From the NCBI RefSeq assembly GCF_040436345.1, contig NC_133219.1, positions 19,991,458 to 20,055,457 on the forward strand: 64,000 nucleotides of DNA, in the 5' to 3' direction. The stretch is from Pagrus major (lineage: Eukaryota; Chordata; Actinopteri; Spariformes; Sparidae). The notes under the pieces were generated by a model. It made no database searches. It was not told the origin of the DNA and saw only the letters and a program-made list of their open reading frames with translations. The translations under genes were made by a program, and so were the position numbers. Positions 51,160 to 63,150 of the stretch are shown here, in pieces (the stretch's first letter is position 1; each line of letters opens with the position of its first letter).

Positions 51160-54100
51160 CTATGAGGCCTCACTGACCACGAGGTCCCTAACTGCCTGGA
51201 AAGCCGCGACCATGGAGCTCAACTGGATCTTCTCGTCGGTTCCTGAGGCGAGCCTGTGTCTGAGGAGACGACACGTGATCAGTCCAAAGGAAACATTTCC
51301 CAACATCTGGATGCCTTCATGACATTAACGTGTGACTATTTTCAATTACTTGTATCTAATGGAAGCTTTCACTTTATGTTAACATTTGTTTATGAGAGGA
51401 AGCACAAGCGATCCCACTTACTCAACGTCAGCCAACTTGATGAGCAGACCAATCCGAATAGCTGGAGGAAAGTCCACTTGAAGGTTGGAAAAAAAAGACC
51501 AAAAAAAAAAAAAAAATTCAGATACATTTCTCGTAACAAAGTACTGAAACATTTTGAAGTTGCAAAAAGCTCATGAACAGATACAGACCCTAAAATAAAG
51601 GAGGCTCAGGAGGAAATAACAGCTTTCCCAGTGTCATCATTATACCAAGCATTAAAAGTCAAAATGAAGATTCGTCCAACACAAATGTGGTGAATCGCCT
51701 TCTAGACATGGTCAAGTCATTTTACAATCAACACAGAAACCACCTACACATCCTGCAGTTGTTAAGCCTGGGGTCTTGTATATAAAAAAAATGAAAACAT
51801 GCAACTGCTAAAGCCCAAAGTGCTGAGAGGCATCTAAATGGAGAAAAATTAAATATGTAAACCCTCCTTAGAGAGCAGTGGGATTTAACCTACAAGTGGA
51901 GAACAGACCAGACCAACCACTGCTCGGGTAATTTTTCTTATAAAAAGGAAAACTCTACTAGGTTACTTTGGTTGTCACACTTTAAATACAAGCACAATAC
52001 CTGATGTTAAACAAATTATTTCCTTTTCCCTGTGGCCTTACCTCTGTGTATGAGCAGATGAACCTCAGTGAGGATATCATGCAGGGCCAAACCTTTCAAA
52101 GTCTTGAGCTGGAGGATTTCTGGGAGGAAGGTGTTAAAGAGTTCCTGAACTGAACTGGTGTTAGTGGGTGTCTTGTTTAGCCATTAAAATTCCACAATAT
52201 CACATTGCATTCACGCAAATCATGGATAGCATGAGGATTAAGACCAAGTATTTGTTCTCAGGCAAGAGTATATAGGAATTTCAGGATGTTTATCTTTTTC
52301 TGAACTGTACAGAATAAAACTAAAACGCAGTGGTTCACATTTCACAGGATGGAAAAAGCTTGTATTTTACACGGAACATATACTGTATAGACCGATTATT
52401 GTACATAAAAGCTTCCTGAGTTTATAATCCCAGACAAGGCGATGTAAAGGATACGCTTGTATGCTGTGGTGAAGTCTTTGTTGAGGGACCAGTCGAGGAT
52501 GTTGGCTATATCTGAGCGGAGGGGGTGACCTGTGCAGGTGTACACCGTGTCCTCTGTGACCTTCCCGTATGCCATACTGGTGCTCTAAGAGTCACAGAGG
52601 TGGGATGCAGTTTGTACAGTTTACCCTTCTATGATGGCATACAATAACGAGTGTAACACATTTCTTCTTTAGCTTTTAAAACAGAGTACGAATGAAAACA
52701 CAGCGAGGCACAATGATCGACAGGAGCTTTTGGTCGTACCTGCAGTATGTTGAGCGATCTTCTCATATCACCTGATGATAAGGTCACAATGGCTTTCATC
52801 CCATCTGGAGTTATGTCAATGCTGCGCAAAAAGATTAATTTTGTTAATCAACAGTCAGATTAATGTAGAGTTGAACTGAGTAACACATTTCATATTTATC
52901 CATAAATGTGTTATTGTCACTATGTGGTGCCTTCTTTGACTTCATGCTTCTAGTATTGATATAACTAACCCAAATGTTAGCCTCTTTCCTCATTCAATGT
53001 ATTGTTTTATGTTATAAAAATATGATTTCTAAAATCAACCATTCATTCAGCCTTTCAATATCAGTGATGTCCAGAAAAAATAAAATTTGGTTTCTCTTTT
53101 TGTGCCATAAAGCAGTGTTTCTCTATGCTGTCAAACACTTGTCATGTGAAACCCAAACCAGTAGTGTAATAACAAACAAAGTGCAATGGCCAACAAGGTT
53201 TTACTAGTTTTTCTGGGGAGCAACGCACATCGCTTTAAGTGCAGGAAGGATTTTGTGACATAAAATAATGAAAACATAAAGCACTTTGGAAACCCCTTCT
53301 ACCTAGGATTGTTTTAACAGTAGATGGTAAAAGAAACGTCCACACTTTCCCCTTCACACACTCACCTCTCCTGCTGGACCACATGCTCCAGCCGAGGGAT
53401 CATCTGGTCCGGGTTCAGCGGGCCGAAGCGAAACCTGGTGCATCGAGACTGCAGGGCGGGGATGATCTTGGACAGGTAGTTGCAGATCAGACAGAATCGA
53501 GTGTTTTCCGTAAACTTCTCAATCACTGAAACAGAGACAGAGAGACAAAGAGAGATCGAGAGAGATAGAGAGAAGGCCAAAGCACAAGTTAGAAATCAGT
53601 GTTGCTAAGAAATTTGAGATAAAATGTCACAGGTAAAAGTCTGGGATTATCTTACAAATTTCTCCTTGAAGTTTTGGTAAAGTTTATTAGCAATCAAGTG
53701 GTCATGATTAAAAAAATATGTATAGAATTAAGTTTGTTCAGTTAAAAAAAATATTAAGAATAAGAGTTCATGGAGCATATAACTTATAGTGTCAATAAGA
53801 AATCGTAGAAAAGTGGTCAACTGTCAGATTAGGAAATTTCAGTGGCCAGATCAATATTCTTCACATATTTGTGCAGCTCTTGCTAAATCTGCAACGAACT
53901 TCCGAAAATGTCTTTGACTTTCCTCCCTGAATCCAAACACCATTATACAACTGCAATCACTGAAGGCAATAAAAACCCTTTTTCCTAAACATGCTTCCAC
54001 TTACAGCTGCAACATTTTACAAAACAGAAGCATGAAATCACACAAGCAATGTTATAAAAAATAAAATCAAAACATAGGTTAGACGAAATGTTCTTTAACT

Positions 54101-55723
54101 CTAAATCGATAGTTAAAACCGAATCTTCAAATCAGATGCTGGTTTTCAAATTAATATCAGGGTGTACAAGCAGATAGCCTGTAATTCAGCAGCAGCCAAA
54201 TTGTCTGGCTGCTCAGTGAGCCGTGTGGCTCACAGTGGGTGACGCCCGGCCGAACAGATGGCTTTACCTCGCCGCAATGCATTCTGGGCATCCTGGGTCA
54301 TGGCATCGGCCTCGTCCAGTATCACCAACTTGAAGCCCTTCCTGGAGGACAAGAGGGACGGACAAAAAGGCAGCAGTTTAAATAATAATTCCCACTGTAG
54401 ACCATTAAGAACATTCAAAAAGTAGTTGACAAGTGTTGTAGATGGATTTTTAGTCTTACTTGAAGATGGTCCTAGTGCTGGCAAAACTCAGAACGGGACC
54501 TCGGACAACATCGATACCTCTGTCATCTGATGCGTTCAGCTGCAAAACAAAATAAGTCAAATATCAAATCAAAGAGCCACACGGTCTCTTCCCTAAACTA
54601 CTGAATTTGTCGTGTGCAAAAATGCCCTCGCATCCCATTAAACCAAAAGCTTCTAATGAGGAGTTTTACTGCACCTCCAACACCATGGAGTTAAACTCTT
54701 TGTCCTTGTACAGCTGCCTGGCACAGGCGAGGATGGTGGAGGTTTTGCCTGTTCCAGGGGGGCCATAGAACAAGAGATGGGGAAGTTTGTCCTCACTGAT
54801 AAACTTCTGGACTGAAAAGATGAAAAACAAGGATACAAAATGAACAGCTGGCATCCTTTTGAACTACAAATTTAAAACAACATGCGGGAAATTTTGGAAA
54901 GCCTTTGCATAGTTAATCATTACCACTTAACTATAGTACACAACTAATACAAGAGTGAGCAACACTGACAAACAGCAACATTATGAGATACTTCATCATG
55001 TATATAGGCTGGATTATGTGTTTATTCATTCAGTTTACATACTTACTGGTGCTTAGAATATCTTTGTGTGAGATCAGATCATCAAGTTTCTGTGGTCTGT
55101 ATTTTTCTACCCTGGAATAGGCAGCAGAAACATATAGTCAATATTAGTTACTCAAAATAACATCAAGGATCGTAACGTTTTAACCCCTGAAAGTATCATT
55201 CACTGTACTGACGTAATGTTCACTTAATAAACTTTTGTCTATTTCAAAACAGCTAACTTAAAGGGTTAGAGACGTATGCAATTATATCAGACTAATGTTG
55301 GAGTGTCACTTTTCAATTCGGCATGTCTATTTTATACCATGCACCAATATTTCAAACAAATCTCAATTTTATAATCTGGAGACGTTGCAGCATGTCCTCT
55401 GAGCCAGCTGGTTGAAGTGGCAACACGGCGATGCTTGATACATTAACTAGCTAAAGTGTATGCCGAAATAAAAAGAAGCTGACATGGCTCCGGATTTAAG
55501 ACTCGTTTGACACCTATGAGATAGATGTAGTTAGTGCCAAGATAAGATAGCACAGAGGGCAGAAACCTTCATAACACGGTTAGCTGCTAGCTAGCTTGAA
55601 TCAACAGTAGGCAGGTTAGCTAGCTTGCACTAACTATTTTAACCTATCTGTGATAAAACAACGTCTTTTAACTCACCACGGCAAATTCCTGGTCTGTAAC
55701 GTCGCTTTATTTGTTGAAGCCAT
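51160..55723 (-). CDS. rfc5: rfc5, replication factor C subunit 5, complete
   Basis: Small AAA+ subunit of the RFC clamp loader that places PCNA on DNA, shared with the RAD17, CTF18 and ATAD5 complexes (family knowledge). Exons in transcript order: 55723-55677, 55111-55047, 54811-54675, 54539-54460, 54341-54268, 53525-53366, 52821-52740, 52584-52455, 52119-52042, 51476-51422 and 51259-51160. They total 1008 nt, 335 aa plus TAG (human 340). Visible motifs are the RFC box WVEKYRPQ, Walker A GPPGTGKT (54-61), LNASDDRG, Walker B LVILDEAD (DEAD at 119-122), sensor 1 FCLICNYL and the clamp-loader SRC arginine-finger motif [10 protein letters not shown] (SRC 161-163). The C-terminal collar ends [19 protein letters not shown]. 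The N-terminus is a few residues shorter than human. No active-site residue is missing. E2F and CCAAT motifs lie upstream. Confidence 0.98.
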
Positions 55724-55810
55724 GTTGTCTTTAACTGTGAATTAAGCTCCAAGCTGGGCTAACACTTAAAACACGAAGTTATAGTCACTTCCACTCTGTT
55801 GATGGCCGTG

Positions 55811-55882
55811 TTTGGCGCGCTGCACTACAAAACGTGCGTCAAACGTCACGACGTGCGTCAAACGTCTCGGCGTACAACCAAT
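55811..55882 (-). promoter_or_regulatory. rfc5: rfc5 proximal promoter: E2F-type site and CCAAT box
   Basis: TTTGGCGCGC at 55811-55820 fits the E2F consensus TTTSGCGC, as expected for a replication gene. CCAAT occurs at 55878-55882 on the plus strand (ATTGG for the transcript). A tandem CGTCA-bearing repeat lies between them. All sit 90-160 bp upstream of the rfc5 ATG. Function is inferred from consensus and distance. Confidence 0.6.
55832..55869. repeat. 19-bp tandem direct repeat in rfc5 promoter
   Basis: ACGTGCGTCAAACGTCACG is followed at once by the same unit with one change (CTCG for CACG). Each copy contains ACGTGCG and AACGTC, giving paired bZIP/bHLH-like half sites between the E2F and CCAAT motifs. 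Confidence 0.85.
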
Positions 55883-57807
55883 AAGGTGACTGTGTCGGGT
55901 GCTATGGGCGGGCTATCGACCCACTGTAAAAAGTGTGTGGCACACAAATTGCAAATACTTATGCTGGGATCCCTCCCACCACCTTTTAAAGAGTACAAAC
56001 TGTAACAGTTAACATTTAGGCCCATGTGAGATTTTTTTTTGTTTCATTGAGTCTTTCACAAGATAATTTCATCACTGGTATGATCAGTTAGTTATTAATC
56101 ATGGTCCTGACAATTGATCCAACAATGACAAAAGTAAGAAGTCTGTAGGCTTGTCTTGGCCTTAAAATATCACACACACTCCATTCTTAAATTAACTTCA
56201 GGTTTCTCACAGTTTACTCATATGTGGCCTTTTTTGACATGGCAGTTCTTAATTTAAAAACCCACGTATATGTCAGTTCAAGACAAGCCATTTTCATTTA
56301 GGTGGGGAATATTTTTTTCAGCAATACTGTGATGACAAACAATTGTGCTTATTTCTATACATATGTCAAAAAGTGCAATGTACCTGCGTGTTTTTTCAGA
56401 GAACATTATTTTGATTATTATCTCACTGCCTGACACCTGAAAATGAGGCAGTATGTGGCCTGAAGTGGTGAAAGTATCCATTTAAAAAGATTAGAGAAAT
56501 AAATGTATTCTTTATTTATTATCTCGCATCATCTTATGACTCCTCAGATTTATCATAGGACCCCTTCAAGAAGTCCTCACCCCCCCTAGGTCTGGAGTAA
56601 TAAGGAGATAGAGATTTCCAATTATATATCACAATTAATTATCACAGGTGATTTAATTGTTTTTGTTACTTGTTAATGTATATGCTGAAATGGTTGGTTT
56701 TTGACAATGTTAGGCTCTAAATATTTTTCTTAGTCTCCCTGAGAGAGAGACTTGAGTGCAGAAACAGAAATAGGAATAGAGATAAGACATTTGGCAAAAC
56801 ACAGCCAGTCATGCACAAACAGTCAAATCAGATCATTTATTTTTAGTAAAAGTACCAAAACCACAGTCTGGAAATACTTTGTTTTAAGGGTTTTAAATAA
56901 AAGTTCAAAAGTGAAAGTATATTAAAGCAGTAAGTAGATTGGCTAGTTTCAGAATAATCCAAAACCTGTTATACTATTGTAATTATTGATGCATGAATGT
57001 GTACATCGCTTTAAAAGTAATTGTTGCTGTAACTATCGAGCTAATTATAACTAGTTTATGTAGGCTAGTGCTGTGTCAGTTGGGAATTTCCCCCAGGGCT
57101 CAATAAAGTTTTATCTTAATCTGTCATAACACATAGTAATTTATTATATTAATTACACTTTTGTATTGTTAGTATAATTCTGAAGGGTAACTTAAGTTAT
57201 CAAATAAATGTAGTGAAGTAAGTAAACCTTTCCTTCTGAAATGTGGGCCTACTGGAGCAGAAATATATATCAGATATCACAATATTATATTTTGATTACA
57301 CGGCTAAAAGAAATCTCGATATTATCGCGATATCCACTCAAACTGTGTTATAATTGCCGACATGATTTTGCTTGGCAGTGGTCTAGCCAAACACTACTTA
57401 GCTAGTTACTGTATCTTTTTCACAATGTTATCATATGTGGATTATTAACACAATATTAATATTTAATGTTAGAATATTACGAGGATCATCAATATCAATA
57501 TATCCTGACAACCACTGTGCAAAAGCACACACAGAACATCACAAACAAAGAAACATCTTTAAACATTTTAAAAAATTAAATGTATCCAAATATTGTGATT
57601 AAATATTCTGCCAATAAATTGATCAAAAATCAAATCACTGTAAAGTCAACAGAAAAAGAAGAAACACGCATGTAGGTGTGTGTAGAAATGAAGATAATCG
57701 AGCATCTTTTCTCCTGCAGAACATGTGAGAAGTGTCAGCTCCGCTCATCTCCACACAGGCCTGGAGACTGGCTCAAGCACCGTGAGCCCACTGCACTCCG
57801 CGGCAGA

Positions 57808-57817
57808 TCTCGCGAGA
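57808..57817. promoter_or_regulatory. ksr2: TCTCGCGAGA promoter palindrome upstream of ksr2
   Basis: A perfect 10-bp TCTCGCGAGA, the CGCG-core element found in vertebrate CpG-island promoters and associated with ZBTB33/Kaiso. It lies 640 bp upstream of the ksr2 ATG in the CpG-rich leader region. Confidence 0.55.
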
Positions 57818-58455
57818 GCGGCCCCTCACGGCGGTGCCTGGGCGAACCGATGCTGTTGCTGTGGGTTTGATTGACAGGAAACATGTCGGTGTGGTGGGAG
57901 CGAACCGGGATGCAGCTGCTGCCAAGGGAGACAGGGAGTACCTGCATCCAATCCACACATCAGCACCTTTAAAAACCACCAGGCTTCCCCCACCGATACG
58001 TCTGCTTGCGATGCGCTGAACAGCTTCTCTCTCTCTCTCTCTTTTTTTAAAAAAAAAACACCCATCTGAAACGAAGGGGGCACCCAATGGATGCTGTGGC
58101 AAACCGTGTAGTCCCGCTCGGTATCTTCATATTGTGTTTGATTTAAAGCAGAGACACCTTGATGAAACAGCAGGAACTACGAGGACTGTTGTTGCAATGG
58201 AGTCGACTCTCTCACGGCTCAAACCCCGTCTGTAAACCTCCAACATCTCGTTTCATGGCGTTTTGCAGGTCGCTCCTCTGCTCCGTGGGCTTCTCCACGT
58301 TTCTTTTCTGAATTTATTTTTTAATTATTTATTTATTTTGTTTTTTTTAATTTTATTTTTCTTAAAAATATATATATATATTCTTCTTCTTCTTTTTTTT
58401 TTTTTTTTCTGAAAGTGCAACGGGGGAGAAAATAACGACCACTGCTCGCAAAACT

Positions 58456-58629
58456 ATGAACGAGGAGATGACAAAAAGCGAGGAGCAGCATCTTAGTTTG
58501 CAGAAAGCCTTGCAGCAGTGCGAGTTGGTGCAAAATATGATAGACATAAGCATTTCTAGTTTGGAGGGTTTACGGACCAAATGTGCCACATCCAACGACT
58601 TGACACAGAAAGAGATACGAACGCTGGAG
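58456..58629 (+). CDS. ksr2: ksr2, kinase suppressor of Ras 2, first coding exon only
   Basis: KSR2 scaffolds RAF, MEK and ERK at the membrane (family knowledge). This exon encodes 58 residues from [19 protein letters not shown] through [12 protein letters not shown] and ends on a whole codon before GTAAGA. It matches the human KSR2 N-terminus (MDEENMTKSEEQ...), which begins the CA1 coiled-coil/SAM-like region that binds BRAF. The rest (cysteine-rich domain, pseudokinase) lies to the right. The next exon (expected to encode a KLVKYFSRQL-type sequence) was not found before 64000, so intron 1 is over 5.3 kb. The 5' leader is CT- and T-rich. The ATG was chosen because it is the conserved family start. 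Confidence 0.95.
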
Positions 58630-59118
58630 GTAAGATGACTGAATCTCTGCTGTGCATCTCCATCTGAATCAATACGGAGGGCTGTCACCGTCTGTTATTC
58701 ATTCCTAGGCCACTGTGCACATTTTCCACGACATACTGTATTTTTTTTTTCTTTTCTGTTGCCTGTGTTGTTGTTGCATAAACGTGCATAAGATGTGCTT
58801 GCTAAAGCCCGACGCTATCTGTGTTGTGCAGTGCCATAAATCAGGAGGCTGTACGGGGCTGCAGTGGGGCTGTTAGAGACTTGCGCATTCTGCAGGTGGC
58901 GGGGAGAGAAGGTGGCTCTTCTCCATCAGAATAATATCTGAGGCAGCCGAGGCCTATAGGCAGCCCGTGTTTACAGTCCATTACCAATATGCCAGCCTGC
59001 GCATCTGTCCTCACGGCGCATCCAGGCCCCGCTGTTACGCAAGGCGAGCAGATTACTGAAATTGTTACAAAATATCGTTATCCGTTTAATTGGCCCGTGG
59101 GGTATTCCGTAAATTGCG

Positions 59119-59443
59119 TTACGTAATGGCCATAATATCCCGGTGTTTGTGTTTGAGAATACCAGGCTGTCCGTTTCGAGACCACTTAAACCAGTCCAAC
59201 AACCCCCCTCCTCCTCCTCCCTCCTCCTCCTCCTCCTCCTCCACCTCCTCCTCTTCCTCCTCACCAGCAAGAGAGGGCTGTCACGGGACATAAAAATATG
59301 CCATAAAGTGCGATAAGGTCAGTGAAAACTCACCATTGAGCTTCGCAGGCACAGCACAGCATTAAGGGCCCGTGACAATGTAATGGTGATGCCTGAGGAG
59401 ATTAAAACAAATACCATTAAGTGCGATAAAAGTCGCCATAAAC
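59119..59443. promoter_or_regulatory. Candidate conserved enhancer in ksr2 intron 1
   Basis: TTACGTAA occurs at 59119-59126. Two similar motif groups follow: GCCATAAAGTGCGATAAG at 59300-59317, and CCATTAAGTGCGATAAAA plus GCCATAAAC within 59413-59443. CCATAAA and GCGATAAA resemble posterior HOX/CDX binding sites. The paired spacing suggests a regulatory module, but conservation was not tested. Confidence 0.3.
59206..59264. repeat. (TCC)n microsatellite
   Basis: CTCCTCCTCC repeats with few interruptions in ksr2 intron 1. Confidence 0.93.
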
Positions 59444-59756
59444 TCCCCCAAGTGAGGATCTGTGTGTGCCATCAACACACTTTTGAGTCCCACTGGGGAT
59501 ATAATTGAGATGTTACATAAAGTGAAGTCACACACAGGAATATGATGCCATATAATATACATAAGCAGCACTGATAGTCCCATGTTGAATGCATGTCTGA
59601 GCGGCTTAAGTGAAGTTTGCAAGTGTAAAACAAGACAGGAGTGTAAATCCAAGAGGAGAGAGGAGAGAAGAGACAAATGTGCTGCCAGTGAGAAGCAGCT
59701 ACAGTGAAGATAAATGTTCACTATGTTCCCAAAGCAATAATAGCCCACAACATATT

Positions 59757-59830
59757 AAAGGTGCACTATGTAGTTTCGAGGAAGAGATTTGAAGAGAAGA
59801 GAAAAATCTTCACTCATGGATTTTCAGGAT
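59757..59830 (+). repeat. Partial GGTGCACTATGTA-family copy in ksr2 intron
   Basis: AAAGGTGCACTATGTAGTTT is followed by GGAAGAGATTTGAAGAG and AATCTTCACTCATGGATT, matching the left half of the element at 7281. The right inverted end was not found. Confidence 0.5.
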
Positions 59831-60081
59831 GGATTAAACTGACTAAACTAACACAAGTTTATACTGTTTTACTGTGTTTATGTTAGCAAGTCCCTTCTAA
59901 CAATGTATCAGCATACATGGACTAAATGAAAATCAGTGGATGGTTAAAGGGGGTCACAAAAGGGGAAGGGTATTTAACTTTTCTCTTGGCGGAAATGTCG
60001 TCTGACTCGTTACTTTTACTTTATATCTCATGTTATAGTCTAACAAATACAAACTCCTACATTGGCAGTGACACTAACGTG

Positions 60082-60437
60082 GTGAAAGGATACGTTCACC
60101 CAAAAATGAAAAGTCAGTCTCATCTACTCACCCTCATGTCAATGGAAAGTCAGGTGAAGTGTCGCTGTCCACAAAACATTTCTGGAGCTTCACAGCAAAA
60201 CAGGGTTGCAGCATTCTCCTTAACAACTGAAGTAGATAGGGACTTGGACATCCGCAAAAAACGATGAAAATGGCTCCTTACAGCGTTAAGAGTCCCCATC
60301 TCTTTCAGTTGTTTAAGAGAATACTGCAACACTGTTTGTCTGTAAAGCTGTAAATAAAACTTCACCTGACTTTCCATCAGCGTGGAGATGAGTGGGTAAT
60401 GACTACATTTTCATTTTTGGGTGAGCTTTTCCTTTAA
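60082..60437. mobile_element. 356-bp palindromic element, TTCACCCAAAAATGAAAA family
   Basis: Left GTTCACCCAAAAATGAAAA and right TTTTCATTTTTGGGTGAGC are inverted. A second matched pair, ATGGAAAGTCAGGTGAAG, occurs on both strands about 60 bp inwards, so the arms are near 80 bp with a small gap. This is a very common teleost non-autonomous element. A fragment of the same end lies near 48495-48520. Confidence 0.7.
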
Positions 60438-62924
60438 ATGGACCTCGCAGACTTTTTGACCACTGTTGGTGCCGTAGAGTGTTTTAAGAAGCCAGTAGTG
60501 TTGGTATCACTTCTACCAGACTGGCACGCAATGTGACAATAAAAGAGAATAAGAGTTAGGGCAAACCAGTGGAGACAATACAGGCCTCAAAACACTCATA
60601 ACTTATTCATCTGTTTATACATGACCTGTTGAATGGGATGTTGGAAATATAATGCGTACGGGGTGTTGTAGTCTTTGTTATACATCACAATAGTGGAACA
60701 TCTGGCTTCACTTTGTATACATATTGTAGTTCTTCAGAGTGACACTGTGCTCTGCAGCAACATTTCCTTAACAGATTGCTTTCACTTCATACCTAATGCA
60801 CTTTCACGGCCTCTACAGAGTAAGCAAAGTGAGATCCATCTCGTGAAAACTCATTCGCACGTTCCCTTACCTCTGTAGCTAACGATGCAATGCTTGTTTT
60901 CGAACGCAGTTAATACGAAGTGTGCTTCAGTTGAGTTGCAACCCAATGTATGCACGGCACATTACTGAAAGTTGCAGTTTTTATTTCGGTATCATCACAA
61001 TCCAGAGTTGGAGTCAACATTTATGACAGGGTGCTGCAGCAAGGCATATGCAGCATATCCTGGTCAATGCAATTATCATACACATCGTCTGACTTATCAA
61101 CTTACAAAATTAGTAGCACACAGTGGTTAATGCTACTTAGCTGAAGTCAGACAGTTGGAGACAGGGTTGATGAGATCAGACTTTGATATTACATAGTCTT
61201 CTGATTAATTTAAGAACATTGGTTTGGTTGAATTGGTTAAATTGTGTGTCAAATTCCACATCTCTGTTTGCATCCAAGTACTGAGTTTCCTTGACTCCGT
61301 CCCGACCTATATTCCCTCTATGGTTGCTCTCTCGCTCCCTCTGCCTTCATAACTGCATGTAAATCCATACTGATGACTCAGATTTGTTGCTTTAAATGAA
61401 GAACTAACAGTGAGTGATGAAGAAAACTTCACTTGTACAACTCTCTCTGCTGAAGCTTTGGTTTAATACGGATTTGACCAAGCTGACCAAACTTGAGTGA
61501 AAAGAACTTAAAACAAAATGTCCAAATTGTTTCATATGCTACATTCAAAGTGCTTGAAGAACAGAGTTGTCGGCCACACTTTCATTAAATTTATGCCCAC
61601 CAGACAAAATAATAGAAACACTGATGCGAATTCAGGTCAGAGTGAGATATTTTGGTAGTCACGTACTGTTGTGGGCTGCGATTCTTCTGTTGTTAAATTT
61701 AGGCTACAATCCCCTTGTAAAACACATTTTTATCAATACCCAGGAACCAATACAGAATTTGCTTTGGCTACTGCAGAAACTTGGTCTGGATGAAACTGCA
61801 TATCAGTTCATTTCTCATTTGTATCATTTAAATTTTCTCTGCAGGAATTGAACACACTTATATATGTGAGGGAAACACTCAAAAGAAAGAAACAAGTATA
61901 AGATGTGAATGAGGACAAACACGCTTGACAGTTAATTACAAATACAACAAAGGAGTTACTCCTGAGAACCGGCTAATCTTCCTCAAATCCTCTGAGTCGG
62001 AGAGCCTTTCAGGATGGCAGTCCTCTTATTGCCACAACGACAAATGAGTTGTACACCAGGGGTTTTGATCAGGATCACAGTGACGTCAGCCGTACGTAAG
62101 GCCTTCCTCGTTAACCTGTCATGATCTTTAATGAGCGTTGTGTGTATGGGAGATTCCTCTATGATATCTTTGTTTTCCACGTCTGTTATTAACCTGAAGG
62201 ACCCAGATTGCACCTCAGACACAATCTGTTAGAGCCGTTGAGCGCTAACCTTCCTTCAGCCAAAAGCTTTACCAAGAATAGCAGCCCATATCATTACCTG
62301 GATGAAGTGTTAATACTGGTTTTCATTAATATGATTATGCATTGTCGGCAGTATCCCTTGGATACACTGGAACGACCAACGCACTTGATGAATGATCTTT
62401 TTTTTTTTAGGGATGCAGGAACATGATAGTGCATGACATGTGAATCAATTATGTATTTCATATAACAGTGAAGAAAAGAAGGTCAAAACAAGAGCTGTTT
62501 TACATTTATATTCAAGTGTATGAGATGGGCTTTACAGTGTTTATTTGAACAACAAGTGTAGCACCAGCTTTTTTTTGCTTCAGAGGTGGGACCATGGTAT
62601 TTTGCTACTCAGAGTCGGGGGATCAAAGGCTACGAACAACAGCTGAAGCACCGTATCTCAGAAGGTCACAGGGTTCATTGTGCTCGAAGCAAACTAGGTC
62701 ATACAAAGTGTCATCGGACCACAACTAAAGTCACAGTTATTTGTACCTGATTTGAATGGTCACACTCACAGTAAGAAAGCCTGCTGTTCAAGTCTCCTCG
62801 TCCGTGTCTTACTGTCACATCTCTATACATCTGGCAGATTTCTGAGTAGTTAGAACAGGTTTTTTACATTCTCTGTCTGTTATATCTGCTTTTAAGTTGA
62901 AATAAAAATCAAACAACAGCTTAT

Positions 62925-63150
62925 TTAAAGGTCCAGAAGTTACAGAGCAACATTATCATTCATTTGGCGTTGTGTTTGTGGCTACCTGGCACATGTAAAT
63001 CCATTATTCACCCTACTTTTATCTCTGTTTTTGGTCTCCACTACCTCCTCAAGGAAATATCTGGCTCTAGCTGCTGAACGCTCCACTAGGTTTGCCAGCT
63101 TGTTGCTAACTGTGTCTGTCTGCTGTTTGGTGCTGAGCAGGTAGTGTGTG
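62925..63150 (+). repeat. Interspersed repeat fragment in ksr2 intron
   Basis: Contains CTACCTCCTCAAGGAAATAT, CTGGCTCTAGCTGCTGAACG, CTCCACTAGGTTTGCCAGC and TGCTGAGCAGGTAGTGTGTG, phrases found together in a widespread teleost repeat. Confidence 0.45.

Larger units (their letters stand above)
55724..58455. other. rfc5-ksr2 divergent intergenic region
   Basis: 2.7 kb holding the rfc5 promoter (55795-55890), then AT-rich DNA with a degraded element rich in TATATCACAATAT-like strings (57250-57620), then a CpG-rich stretch from about 57720 to 58290 that is the probable ksr2 promoter and 5' UTR, ending in CT and T/AT tracts at 58024-58410. No further coding exon was recognised. Confidence 0.6.

Noticed and set aside
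57773-58102. Minus-strand frames of up to 109 codons upstream of ksr2
   Set aside because: CpG-rich leader DNA with no family match. The frames are expected by chance in high-GC sequence.
58586-58640. Reading ksr2 exon 1 through to a stop as a tiny 60-aa gene
   Set aside because: A good GTAAGA donor follows the conserved sequence IRTLE, and the family continues in another exon.
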